Shown: in pieces, positions 37,454-46,593 of the stretch
Layout: every line of letters begins with the position of its first letter
Position numbering within the stretch: the stretch's first letter is position 1
Assembly (NCBI RefSeq): GCF_963975415.1
Contig: NZ_CAXBGN010000010.1
Span: forward strand, 123,491 to 187,490
DNA: 64,000 nt
Reading direction: 5' to 3'
From: Kriegella sp963975415
Lineage (GTDB): Bacteria > Bacteroidota > Bacteroidia > Flavobacteriales > Flavobacteriaceae
The notes under the pieces: generated by a model
Told to the model about the DNA's origin: nothing
The model's input: the letters and a program-made list of their open reading frames with translations, nothing else
Database searches by the model: none
Made by a program: the position numbers and the translations under genes

Positions 37454-37720
37454 TATCCACATTTTAGTACAGACTAATGCATTGGCATTGATCAACTTCC
37501 TAGCAATTTAGTCTGGCCCTGTTTTGCCAAACCATTTTTAACAGGCTTTATATACATTTAAAAGAACAACTAGGCAATTAACTAAGTTCTATTAAGTCAG
37601 GACAGCAATAGACCTTTTTAACCTAAATTTTATAAGGTCAAGTTTAGCTAAAGCTATTTGAACAATAGATTTATTTTGATAATATACTTATATTACTAGT
37701 AATTAATTTGGCTAATAAAT

Positions 37721-40219
37721 ATGAATATTAAAAATAGACATGTTCTTGGTTCCTGGGAAACATTGGATATAAAAAAATTGAATGTGAATTTCATTGGGGG
37801 AAAAGCAATGGGACTTTTTAGTATTCCGAAAAAATGGACATTACCCTTTCTTGTTTTTACAAAAAATTTTTATAAGTCATGGACAAAGAATCCTGATGTT
37901 GAAAATATAATCAATGATTTTTCAAATATTGACAAAGAAATTCTCATCTATTTCTTACGTAATATTATTTCAAATAATTCGCGAATATTTATACGCTCAA
38001 ATTCTCCTTTTGAGGATATTTCATTAAGAGGTAAATATCAATCTATAATTGTCAGTAATTCTATAGAAAACATTTCAGAAAAAATATCTGAATTACTTAA
38101 TTCTACTAATTCTGATCCTATGTTTCTTATTCTTCAAGAATGTATAAGTCCTGGATTGCCGGGCCATATGTCAAATGAAAGGAGGATTTCTGAAAAGGCA
38201 AACCGGTGGATGGTAGAAATTAGCGATCAAAACCAAGAGTTTATTGTTTCAAAGCCTTTATTTTTTGACGGTAATTTAACAGCAAAAAAAGAAAAAGATA
38301 TTTTTTCTGCTTTGAGAAAAGTTGGAGGTAGTTTGAATTCAATTTCAAAAAATGGGGATAGATTTCATTGTGAATGGGTCTGGGATAGTAAAATGGTTTG
38401 GGTTGTCCAAGTTGATAAATCTATAAAAAAAGAAATAAAAAATTCTGCAACATCAAAAATCGAAAGAAAAGAAAAACCTGTTCCTAGGAAGAAAAAGTTC
38501 AAAGTTCTTACTCATTTTACTGATACTAATGCTGAAAACTGGAAAAAATTAAGATCTCCAATCAATTTTGTACGAGCAAATTTACCCGTATCCGACGTAT
38601 ATCTGCTCAAGGGAGAAGATTTGAATAATCAAAACCAAAAAATACAAAAAAATATCAAAGAGGATTTAGAAAAAATGTGTGATAATCATCCTATTGTTAT
38701 TAGGTGCGATATTGCAAAAACCTTAGAAAGGGATGATCTTTTATTACCAACTAGTGGTTCGCTAATTAATATTGATGATATATTATTATTTTTAAATAAA
38801 GTAAATCGTAAATTTTCTGAAGATGGATTGAAATCTTCTCAATGGACTTTTTTAATATCGTACCTTTTTTCTACTAAAGCTAGTGCTCTTATTCATGCAT
38901 TCCCAAATGCTCAACGTATTCAAATTGATGCTCTTTGGGGTTATCCAGATGGACTACTTTATTACCCTCATGACACTTGGTATTACTATACAGAAAGCGA
39001 CAAAACAAAGCAAAAAAAAGATTATAAAAGTGTTTGTCTTTTTCCAGACGACGAAGGTTGGAAACCATATAAAATTGTAGAACCGTATGACTGGAATAGT
39101 GTTTTAAACAAAAAAGAAGCCGTCACTTTAGGAAGATGGGCTATAAATTTGGCTAATTTAATTGGACATGAAATTCAATTAATGGCTTTTGTGAAATTAG
39201 AGGATAGTAATGCCGTAAATGGTTGCTTACCTTGGCACTATACTAATTTACCCGTTAAACAATATTCAAATTCTTTAAGGGTTTTACCCGATTCAAATAC
39301 CATAAGAACTATTGACTCTTGGTCAAACCTTATGAGTCTCAAAAATATTAGTTCAGATAGAATCAAAGGCTTATTAATAATGCCATCTCATGATTTGTTA
39401 AGAGCTGACGATTTTTTGACTGAATGCTCACAATACGCTTTCGAAAACAGTATTCCCTTATATTTTCAAGGAAGTTTGCTCGGACATGCATATTACATAA
39501 TGACCAAAACAGGAGCAAATGTTATTCCAATTGCTAAGTCAGAGCCTAAAGAAAATAAAATCACATATAACAAGCTTGTTAGAGATAAGATACCCATTAT
39601 CATTAAGGAAGCAGGTGGATTAGCTAGAGTTAGACGACTATCAAAAGAAGAAGCAATTAAACTGCTATCTCAAAAACTTATTGAAGAAGCACTTGAAGTA
39701 TGGAACGCTAAAAACGAGCAGGAACGTTTAAATGAAATAGCAGACATTAGCGAAGTTATGGATTCATTAATAAAGTTTAGTAAATTTAATAATGAAGATG
39801 TAGAAAAAATAAAAAATAAAAAAATAAAAAAACGCGGTGGATTTGAGGATTTAATATTTCTTGAAGAAACGGCTATTAGACCTTTAAAAAATATCGATAA
39901 TCTTGAAGGTAGATTACCTCTTTTTAACGAAGAGAGCACTTCCGTTAAGTCTACGTCAAAAAAGAAAAATAAATCAATTAAATTTATAACGGATAATGTC
40001 AATAAAAATATCATTCATTTTGAAGTCCCCTTAATACCTCAAATTGACAAATTATTGAAACCGAAAATTATTGAAGAAGTTAATTCTGACCTTAGAGTTA
40101 TTATACAATATCATGGTAGTAACCTTAAAGTTGAAATCTCGAGGTCTGCGAGCTTTGATACTCGAAAAAAACCAGAAATAAATGAAGAAGGTTATCAATT
40201 TTCACTTCTTCTCAAATAA
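37721..40219 (+). CDS. Dikinase-like (PEP-synthase N-terminal and phosphohistidine-like) protein fused to MazG-like pyrophosphohydrolase
   Basis: The 832-residue protein begins with a pyruvate-phosphate-dikinase-type ATP-binding domain: NFIGGKAMGLFSIPKKW (GGK motif), RSNSPFED with Arg92, LILQECISPGLPG, and a second set VIRCDIAKTLERDD with RIQIDALWGYPDGL, which resembles the late GLGE-type motif. Residues about 550-610 resemble the swivelling phosphohistidine domain; GSLLGHAYYIMTKTG has the same His-to-Gly spacing as SHAAIVARELG, so His589 is the candidate. The PEP/pyruvate TIM barrel is absent, as in rifampin phosphotransferase. Residues about 614-710 are MazG-like (YNKLVRDKIPIII, EEALEVWNAK, EIADISEVMD, the ExxE/ExxD metal motif). 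The gene is A+T-rich and leads a three-gene operon. No function is known. Confidence 0.8.
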   Translation: MNIKNRHVLGSWETLDIKKLNVNFIGGKAMGLFSIPKKWTLPFLVFTKNFYKSWTKNPDVENIINDFSNIDKEILIYFLRNIISNNSRIFIRSNSPFEDISLRGKYQSIIVSNSIENISEKISELLNSTNSDPMFLILQECISPGLPGHMSNERRISEKANRWMVEISDQNQEFIVSKPLFFDGNLTAKKEKDIFSALRKVGGSLNSISKNGDRFHCEWVWDSKMVWVVQVDKSIKKEIKNSATSKIERKEKPVPRKKKFKVLTHFTDTNAENWKKLRSPINFVRANLPVSDVYLLKGEDLNNQNQKIQKNIKEDLEKMCDNHPIVIRCDIAKTLERDDLLLPTSGSLINIDDILLFLNKVNRKFSEDGLKSSQWTFLISYLFSTKASALIHAFPNAQRIQIDALWGYPDGLLYYPHDTWYYYTESDKTKQKKDYKSVCLFPDDEGWKPYKIVEPYDWNSVLNKKEAVTLGRWAINLANLIGHEIQLMAFVKLEDSNAVNGCLPWHYTNLPVKQYSNSLRVLPDSNTIRTIDSWSNLMSLKNISSDRIKGLLIMPSHDLLRADDFLTECSQYAFENSIPLYFQGSLLGHAYYIMTKTGANVIPIAKSEPKENKITYNKLVRDKIPIIIKEAGGLARVRRLSKEEAIKLLSQKLIEEALEVWNAKNEQERLNEIADISEVMDSLIKFSKFNNEDVEKIKNKKIKKRGGFEDLIFLEETAIRPLKNIDNLEGRLPLFNEESTSVKSTSKKKNKSIKFITDNVNKNIIHFEVPLIPQIDKLLKPKIIEEVNSDLRVIIQYHGSNLKVEISRSASFDTRKKPEINEEGYQFSLLLK

Positions 40220-40231
40220 TTCCATTTAAAA

Positions 40232-42283
40232 ATGAAAGTAGATTATTACATTAATGATAAATCCCATCGAATAGTCAATGCATCTATTAATGCCATGATT
40301 AATTTATGGAGTAGTGATAAAAAAACTTTTTGGCGTTCAACCACCCATAAATCTAGGGCTACTGAAGAAGATAAGTTTTATCCAACTGTAAGTCTAAGAT
40401 GTACGGAATCACTTATAGCAACTTTTATAAGGTCGCCAGAAATAATTTCGAATAATGCTAAAAGCAAATTATTTGAGGAGATAATTCCAAAACTATTAAC
40501 TATAGACCTTGGTGATTTAGATTCCTCATTGGACACAGGTAATGAAGACGATGAATTAAATGAATTTACCTTAAGCATCTACATACAAACCTTTTGTCGT
40601 ATTATAAAAATTTCAAAAAAAAAGCTTGCGCAAAAAAATGCTTCAAATAAGTTGACTATTGCTGTAAAAAATTTGTTAAATCATTCTTTCGTCAAAGAAG
40701 GTTTTGAAAACGAACATCCATTTATACTATTTCATGCAGTTAGAGCATTAAAATTATCTTTGGAGTGTATTGACGATAATCGATTAATAAAAAAAATTGA
40801 TTCCACAATTAATACAATTTCCAAAAGTATTTTATCCGTAACAGAAACTCTTCTTTCTAAGTCCGTTAGAGGAGCATTGAGTCCAAGCGATAATGTTGCT
40901 TTAGCTTTTTGTTCTGCTTCATTATCTCAAAGTCAAATTGCAAAAAATATACAGCACCTAATCTCTTCTTTGGAAATATCAATAAATTCACAAGATTTTT
41001 CCGGTTGTTGGCCGATGGGTAGAGTCATTCATGAAAATAAGGACATTAATTCACAAAGACTTGAGATATCTACACATGAAATTGCTTGGGCTTTAACGCT
41101 TACTTGTAATGAATTGATTGATAATAAATTGTTTGACAATGAAAATATTGATACCGGCCAAATTTTTGAAAAATTAAATAAAAGTCTAGATTATGTCAAA
41201 ATATCTACTGAATATATGACATATAAGGATACCTTATTATCAGGTTGGTGCAGTTCTCAACCTTATAATTTTAAAATTATTGAATCTTGGACTTCAGCCA
41301 ATGTTCTTCAATTTACTAGTTCTTTAAATTATTTACAGGAACGACTAAATGTTTATATGGTTCTAGACTCCTTTTCAGTCGTTCATCCAGAAGATAATGA
41401 TTGGCCAGATTGGCTAAGGTGGGATGATTATAAAATTAATTCTGAGACAAATCACGATTACCCAATATTAAAGTATTTGGACGATAATCTCATAAATATA
41501 ATTAGTAATCATCCTCAAAATCTACCTTCTGCAGAAAACAGATCAGTTTCAGCTCTTTTATTTGGTCCTCCTGGAACCTCGAAAACAACAATTGTCAAAG
41601 CAGTTGCAGACGGTTTAAAATGGCCCATTGTATTATTAAATCCTGGGCAGTTTATTGAAGGGGGCCTGGAAAGTATAGAAAGAATGGCTCGTGATGTTTT
41701 TGATAGACTCATGCAATTGAATAGAACTGTAGTTATTTTCGATGAATGTGATGAGTTATTTCGTGACAGAGTTCCTTCTGAAGCATCTGAGCAAACGAGA
41801 GGTATAACGGCTTTTGTAACAGCCTGTATGCTTCCAAAGTTGCAAGAATTGCACGATCGAGGTAAAATTGTTTTTTTTATTTGCACAAATAATTTTGAAA
41901 CTATTGATTCTGCTATAAAAAGAGGTGGAAGGATTGACCATATTTTAGGTGTCGGTCCACCTGATCTATTGGCTAGAAAAAAAGTAATTGATTTTACAAA
42001 AAAACAATTATTATCAAGAAACAATAATGGTCAAAAACCTAATTTTTTGGACAAAGCATGCGAAAAATTGTCTCAAGAAACTGAGGGGTTTATTAGATCT
42101 GAGATATTAAGAGCAGTAAATTTATTGTTTAAATCCGCATCATGGGAGAATGAGGAAGAAGCAATAAAATCCACTAGGAAAATTGTAAACTTATTTGAAA
42201 GTTCACTTACTATAACTAAAAAAGAGCTGTCAAATTTTAAACAATTAAATAAAAAATTTAGTCATAATCTATTAGAAACTTAA
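40232..42283 (+). CDS. AAA+ ATPase with uncharacterised N-terminal half
   Basis: The 683-residue protein has two halves. Residues 1 to about 425 are mostly alpha-helical and unlike anything I recognise; patterns such as SLRCTESLIATFIR and FLKFHAVRAL-like FILFHAVRALKLSLE hint at helical repeats. Residues about 430-683 form an AAA+ module: Walker A GPPGTSKT at 445-452, Walker B VVIFDECDELF with Asp504-Glu505, sensor-1 type FFICTNNFE and arginine-finger region KRGGRIDHILGVGPPD. This resembles FtsH/ClpX-like classic AAA ATPases. It starts 12 bp after the dikinase-MazG gene and ends 2 bp before the HIT gene. It could be the motor or sensor of the cassette. Confidence 0.85.
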   Translation: MKVDYYINDKSHRIVNASINAMINLWSSDKKTFWRSTTHKSRATEEDKFYPTVSLRCTESLIATFIRSPEIISNNAKSKLFEEIIPKLLTIDLGDLDSSLDTGNEDDELNEFTLSIYIQTFCRIIKISKKKLAQKNASNKLTIAVKNLLNHSFVKEGFENEHPFILFHAVRALKLSLECIDDNRLIKKIDSTINTISKSILSVTETLLSKSVRGALSPSDNVALAFCSASLSQSQIAKNIQHLISSLEISINSQDFSGCWPMGRVIHENKDINSQRLEISTHEIAWALTLTCNELIDNKLFDNENIDTGQIFEKLNKSLDYVKISTEYMTYKDTLLSGWCSSQPYNFKIIESWTSANVLQFTSSLNYLQERLNVYMVLDSFSVVHPEDNDWPDWLRWDDYKINSETNHDYPILKYLDDNLINIISNHPQNLPSAENRSVSALLFGPPGTSKTTIVKAVADGLKWPIVLLNPGQFIEGGLESIERMARDVFDRLMQLNRTVVIFDECDELFRDRVPSEASEQTRGITAFVTACMLPKLQELHDRGKIVFFICTNNFETIDSAIKRGGRIDHILGVGPPDLLARKKVIDFTKKQLLSRNNNGQKPNFLDKACEKLSQETEGFIRSEILRAVNLLFKSASWENEEEAIKSTRKIVNLFESSLTITKKELSNFKQLNKKFSHNLLET

Positions 42284-42285
42284 TT

Positions 42286-42945
42286 ATGAAAACTTATAAT
42301 AAAAGATGTTGTATTTGTAGTCAGATACAGGGAGAACAGGAAAACGATTTAATAAGTACACTTTTAAATGAGAAGCTGTATACTAGAAGAATAATTTTGG
42401 AAAATGAATCGTTTGCTGTAATACCTAGCCTCGGAGCAATAACTCCAGGGCATTTAATTATCTGTCCTAAAAAACATATAAAGAGCTTTGCACAATTAGA
42501 CGAGGGGCTAGAAGTAGATTATTATGAAATAAAAGAAAAAATCAGCACTATTCTTAGAAAGGCTTATGAATCTGATATTCATTATTTCGAACATGGAACA
42601 GCGCGAAATAGTTCTAAAGTTTTTTGTACAGTAGATCATGCACATATGCATATAATCCCTTGTAATGTCTTCATAGATTCCTTTCTTTTTAAAGATTTTT
42701 TATGGGTGAAAGCAAATAATACAATAAGTAGCTTACGGAATGTCGTAGATAATGATGAATATATTTATTATGAGTCACCAGAAGAAAAAATATTTGTTGC
42801 AAAAAGTACCAATGAAGAATTCGAATCACAATATATGCGAAAAGTATTTAGGCTTGCTTTGAAACAAAATTCTGACTGGAATTGGAGAGAAACTCCTAAT
42901 GCAGAAGAGGCTAATGAAGTTTACAATTTGTTAAAACAGAATTAG
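42286..42945 (+). CDS. HIT-family nucleotide hydrolase/transferase
   Basis: The 219-residue protein has the HIT triad HAHMHII (residues about 119-125, in CTVDHAHMHIIPC). It is preceded by the usual region AVIPSLGAITPGHLIICPKKH and FEHGTARNS. The N-terminus RCCICSQIQGEQ contains the zinc-type Cys pair typical of this family. HIT proteins hydrolyse or transfer nucleoside phosphates such as Ap4A, ADP-ribose conjugates or nucleoside phosphoramidates. The C-terminal 80 residues are extra compared with the usual 110-140. It is the third gene of the cassette, 2 bp after the AAA+ gene, and shares its low G+C composition. Confidence 0.88.
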   Translation: MKTYNKRCCICSQIQGEQENDLISTLLNEKLYTRRIILENESFAVIPSLGAITPGHLIICPKKHIKSFAQLDEGLEVDYYEIKEKISTILRKAYESDIHYFEHGTARNSSKVFCTVDHAHMHIIPCNVFIDSFLFKDFLWVKANNTISSLRNVVDNDEYIYYESPEEKIFVAKSTNEEFESQYMRKVFRLALKQNSDWNWRETPNAEEANEVYNLLKQN

Positions 42946-43141
42946 ATTTAATTCTCGGGTTAATAGTATAACTTATATTTTTGGAAAAAAAATTTTAGAT
43001 TTTTTTTAAGTTTTTGTAATATTCACTTTTAGTGTTTAAACCAATTCCAAGCGCGTTTATTCAAGGCTAGCTATTCTATGATAAGAAAATCACGAGCTCG
43101 ATATTCAGTAACCCGTTCAATGACCTAGAAGACCTACTTTG

Positions 43142-44392
43142 TTAAAACCTTCGATCAGGAGAAAAGGGTGTCAAATCGAGTTCTGTCTTCTTATCGGAGA
43201 TAAGCTGCGTAATCAGTTTCCCCGTTGCGGGGCCCAAACTCCAACCCATCATGGCATGGCCCGTAGCAAAAGTCAGATTGGTATATTTCTTTGATTTTCC
43301 GATATAGGGTAGGCCATCGGGGCTTACCGGGCGAAGTCCGCTTTTCGCAGCGGCCATTTCTTCCGCAGTAATTTTGATATCGGGGTAAAAATCAGCAACA
43401 GCTTTTGCAATGGCTTGTACCCTTGCAGCCCGAATCGTATCGTTGATTCCAGAAAATTCCATGGTGCCTGCAAATCGGGTAAACCCTTTCATTGGTGTTA
43501 CCGCTACTTTGGCTTCCATCAATATGGCGGGCATTGAAATACCGGTTGGCCGTGCGACATCGATACGGTAGCCCTTCCCCGCTTGAATAGGCAGTTTTAT
43601 ATTCAATTTTTTGGCGACGCCCTCACTCCATGAACCTGTTGCGATAACAATCTCATCACAGGTATAGCTACCCTTTGTAGTGATCACTGCTTTTACCGCG
43701 CCCTGATCTAACGAGAAATCGAGGACGGCTTCGTCTGTGCTGATATTGACGCCGGCATCGGTCAAATACTGCTTCAGTCGCGGCATGACCTCCGTTGGGG
43801 TGGTATGCCCGTCACATTTATAGTGAATGGCCGCCTTGGCATTGATAGCCGCATCGGGTTCGATCGTGTGGAGTTGGTCTTGGTTTAAAAAATCTACCTC
43901 CAATGCCAGCGCCTTGGCCTTTTCGGCTACGGGCATTTCATGCTGTTCTTCCGTATCCGTTTGATATAACATCAACAACCCTTTCCGTTCCCACTGAAAA
44001 TCACCGAGATCGCCCGATTGCAGGATATCGGTATACAGCTGATGGCTCATCAGGTTGATATCTTTAATTACGGGAATGGCCTTCGCCACTTTCTCGGGCG
44101 TCGAAGATTTATGAAAGTACCATGCCCATTTAAAAAAATCAACATCCCAACGGGGTTTCATATAAAAGGGACTCGCAGGACTGAACATCCATTTCATTCC
44201 TTTTACAATCATACCCGGGGCGGCCAAGGGAATGATATGACTCGGGGTAATATAGCCGGCATTCACAAAAGAGGCTCCGGCCGTAATATCCGATTTATCG
44301 ATTACGGTAACCTTATGGCCTTCCTTTTGTAAATAATAGGCCGTGCAGAGGCCAATAATACCACCTCCCACAACAATAACGTTCTTCCCCAT
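43142..44392 (-). CDS. D-amino-acid dehydrogenase family, probable 4-hydroxy-D-proline dehydrogenase
   Basis: The 416-residue FAD enzyme of the DAO/DadA family has the dinucleotide motif VIVVGGGIIGLCTAYYLQ, the C-terminal GLRPVSPDGLPYIG and TFATGHAMMGWSLGPATG. These match DadA and the LhpB-type D-hydroxyproline dehydrogenases. The adjacent genes on the same strand encode a hydroxyproline epimerase and a deaminase of the DapA fold, so oxidation of cis-4-hydroxy-D-proline to 1-pyrroline-4-hydroxy-2-carboxylate is the likely reaction. The gene is 27 bp after the epimerase. D-alanine dehydrogenase is the main alternative. Confidence 0.85.
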   Translation of the reverse strand: MGKNVIVVGGGIIGLCTAYYLQKEGHKVTVIDKSDITAGASFVNAGYITPSHIIPLAAPGMIVKGMKWMFSPASPFYMKPRWDVDFFKWAWYFHKSSTPEKVAKAIPVIKDINLMSHQLYTDILQSGDLGDFQWERKGLLMLYQTDTEEQHEMPVAEKAKALALEVDFLNQDQLHTIEPDAAINAKAAIHYKCDGHTTPTEVMPRLKQYLTDAGVNISTDEAVLDFSLDQGAVKAVITTKGSYTCDEIVIATGSWSEGVAKKLNIKLPIQAGKGYRIDVARPTGISMPAILMEAKVAVTPMKGFTRFAGTMEFSGINDTIRAARVQAIAKAVADFYPDIKITAEEMAAAKSGLRPVSPDGLPYIGKSKKYTNLTFATGHAMMGWSLGPATGKLITQLISDKKTELDLTPFSPDRRF

Positions 44393-44419
44393 GTTAAGAG
44401 ACTATTTTGAAATCTGTCA

Positions 44420-45427
44420 CTAAATCACCTGAAACCCGTGGGCATATCGATCTTCATCGTCAATGGTAATCGTATTGTGCCCAAACACATGTGCAGCACC
44501 CTGAACGGTGGGCACAATAGCGGAAATTTCCCCAATCGTAGCCTCTTCCAAGACCCGACCTACGAATTGCGAGCCGATAAAACTTTCATGAACAAAATCC
44601 TCCCCTTTTTTAAGTCGGCCCTTGGCATACCATTGGGCCAAACGCGCAGAAGTACCTGTACCACATGGGGAACGATCGATGGCCTTATCGCCATAAAAAA
44701 CGGCATTCCGGCCTGTTGCCAAAGGGGAAATGGTATCGCCCGTCCAAAGCATATGGCTGACATTTCGAATAGTATCATCCAACGGATGCACAAAAGCATC
44801 GGGGTATTTCCGGTTTATTTTCTCCCGTAATTCTTGACTAAACTGTACCAATTGCCCTGCTGAAAAGTCTTGTATGCCCTGAAAATTTGGTTGTGGGTCG
44901 ACAATCGCATAAAAATTGCCTCCGTAGGCCACATCAAAAACCAATGTGCCCAGTTGGGAGCTTTCGATAATCAGTTCAGACGCTGCCAAGTACGATTTCA
45001 CATTGGTCAAACGCACCCAGTCGACCTTATCCCCCGTTTTTTGATATTCGATCTCAATGAGTCCGGCAGGGGCTTCCATACGTACTTTACCGGGAGTTTT
45101 TGGCGATAAGAGTCCTTCTTCCAAAGCAATCGTAATGCTGCCAATAGTGCCATGACCGCACATGGGAAGACAACCACTTGTTTCAATAAAGAGGATGCCC
45201 ACATCATTTTGAGGGTCGCTGGGCGGAAACAAAATACTACCACTCATCATATCGTGGCCTCGGGGCTCGAACATGAGTCCTTTTCGGATCCAGTCATATT
45301 CCCTAAGAAAATGCTGTCGCTTTTCACTCATGTTACGGCCCATCAATTCAGGGCCGCCATGAGCCACCAACCGTACAGGATTACCCGCGGTATGGGCATC
45401 GATACAGGTAAACGTATGCTTCGCCAT
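44420..45427 (-). CDS. 4-hydroxyproline 2-epimerase (proline racemase family)
   Basis: The 335-residue protein has both catalytic Cys: CGHGTIGS near residue 90 and SPCGTGTSARLAQ near 255. Having two Cys separates racemases/epimerases from the Cys/Thr dehydratases of the family. Substrate-pocket patterns FIETSGCLPMCGH and YGGNFYAIVD fit hydroxyproline epimerases. The reaction interconverts trans-4-hydroxy-L-proline and cis-4-hydroxy-D-proline. It is 22 bp after the DapA-like gene and 27 bp before the dehydrogenase, so it is the second gene of the operon. Confidence 0.9.
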   Translation of the reverse strand: MAKHTFTCIDAHTAGNPVRLVAHGGPELMGRNMSEKRQHFLREYDWIRKGLMFEPRGHDMMSGSILFPPSDPQNDVGILFIETSGCLPMCGHGTIGSITIALEEGLLSPKTPGKVRMEAPAGLIEIEYQKTGDKVDWVRLTNVKSYLAASELIIESSQLGTLVFDVAYGGNFYAIVDPQPNFQGIQDFSAGQLVQFSQELREKINRKYPDAFVHPLDDTIRNVSHMLWTGDTISPLATGRNAVFYGDKAIDRSPCGTGTSARLAQWYAKGRLKKGEDFVHESFIGSQFVGRVLEEATIGEISAIVPTVQGAAHVFGHNTITIDDEDRYAHGFQVI

Positions 45428-45449
45428 TAGTTAAAAAATCATAGGACCA

Positions 45450-46379
45450 CTATGCTTGTGTCAAAGACAAATTTTTATACGCCGGCAATTCCGGTCTCGT
45501 GGCCAAGCCGTGGGCAATAATATTCAATACGCGTTCGCGCTCGTCACCGATCAAAGGCAATCTTGGCGCCCGAACATGTTCAGTACCAATTTTCGTCGCC
45601 AATTCGGCCAACTTGATATTCTGAACCAATTGCGGACTGATGTCAAGTTCCAATAGCGGAAGGAACCAGCGATAAATGGCAAGGGCCTCTTTAATTCTTC
45701 CGGCCTTGACCAGTTCGTAAATAGCAACGGTCTCGGCAGGAAATGCACAAACGAGTCCGGCTACCCAACCATCGGCTTCCATCAAAAGGCTTTCCATCCC
45801 TAAGGTATCAACACCGGTAAAGGTTTTTAAGCGATCCCCAAACCTATTCTTGATGCGGGTAATATTGGAGATATCGCGCGTCGACTCTTTGACCGCCGCA
45901 ATATTATCATGTTTTAAGAGCACTTCTAACATATCAAGGGTAACCTCGATACCATAGTCAATAGGGTTGTTGTAGATCATTATCGGCAAATCGGTGTTTT
46001 TCGCCACCTCACTGAAATAAATCACTGTTTCATGCTCGTTCGCTTTGTAGCGCATCGGCGGTAACATCATTAAACCACTAGCACCTTGTTCTTCTGCCCG
46101 ATGGGCCGCAGCGATGGCTCCCTTGGTGGTCTGCTCGGCAATATTGATGATTACAGGCACCTTGCCAGCAACAAAATCAACCGTTTCAAGCACGAGTGTT
46201 TTCTTTTCATCGTCGGTAAGCGTACTGGCTTCGCCCAAGGTACCCCCTAAAATAAGGCCGTGTACCCCTGCATCAAGTTGGGCCTTAATATTCACCTTGA
46301 ACATATCCATGTCAAGTTCGTCCTCAGCTGTAAATTTTGTAGTAACTGCGGGCATAACGCCCCTCCATTCGATTTTCAT
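45450..46379 (-). CDS. Dihydrodipicolinate synthase family, probable 1-pyrroline-4-hydroxy-2-carboxylate deaminase
   Basis: This DapA-fold TIM-barrel protein has about 309 residues. The Schiff-base Lys is in NIAAVKESTRDI, with the Tyr in PIMIYNNPIDYG and GLILGGTLGEASTLTDDEK as the family substrate loop. In this operon the expected reaction is the dehydration/deamination of 1-pyrroline-4-hydroxy-2-carboxylate to 2-oxoglutarate semialdehyde. The ATG at 46379 (MKIEWRGVMPAVTTKF) is used; the earlier residues are not family-like. The next enzyme, 2-oxoglutarate semialdehyde dehydrogenase, is not in the window. Confidence 0.87.
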   Translation of the reverse strand: MKIEWRGVMPAVTTKFTAEDELDMDMFKVNIKAQLDAGVHGLILGGTLGEASTLTDDEKKTLVLETVDFVAGKVPVIINIAEQTTKGAIAAAHRAEEQGASGLMMLPPMRYKANEHETVIYFSEVAKNTDLPIMIYNNPIDYGIEVTLDMLEVLLKHDNIAAVKESTRDISNITRIKNRFGDRLKTFTGVDTLGMESLLMEADGWVAGLVCAFPAETVAIYELVKAGRIKEALAIYRWFLPLLELDISPQLVQNIKLAELATKIGTEHVRAPRLPLIGDERERVLNIIAHGLATRPELPAYKNLSLTQA

Positions 46380-46534
46380 AAGCCTATTGTATTGAATTAT
46401 ATATTTTAACAAGCCCGATTTTCATGGGCCAATTCCTATAAATGCTATTAACGCAAACTAGATCACACTCTGGTTTAGCACAAAATTAAAACAGGTCACA
46501 GCATTTTTGTTAATAATATTTTACCTGAAAACAG

Positions 46535-46561
46535 TACTATGTTACCAAATATAGCATAGTA
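46535..46561. promoter_or_regulatory. Inverted repeat in divergent hydroxyproline/AraC promoter region
   Basis: Perfect 7-bp arms TACTATG-N13-CATAGTA lie 33 bp upstream of the AraC-type gene and about 155 bp upstream of the divergent catabolic operon. The position suits an operator of the regulator. AraC proteins often bind direct rather than inverted repeats, so the binding partner is uncertain. Confidence 0.4.
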
Positions 46562-46593
46562 AAATAGTATTTTCGGCATATATACACGCAGTA

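Noticed and set aside
37454..37560. AGACTAA/TTAGTCT pairing after the first sulfatase as a terminator
   Set aside because: The arms are 7 bp, the loop is about 30 nt and no T-run follows.
37676..37710. Bacteroidota-type promoter (TTG ... TAnnTTTG) before the cassette
   Set aside because: The best match has the wrong second base in the -7 element and a spacer of 24 bp, too weak to report as a feature.
37454..43141. Direct repeats or transposon ends flanking the A+T-rich cassette
   Set aside because: Comparison of both flanks by eye gave only short chance matches.
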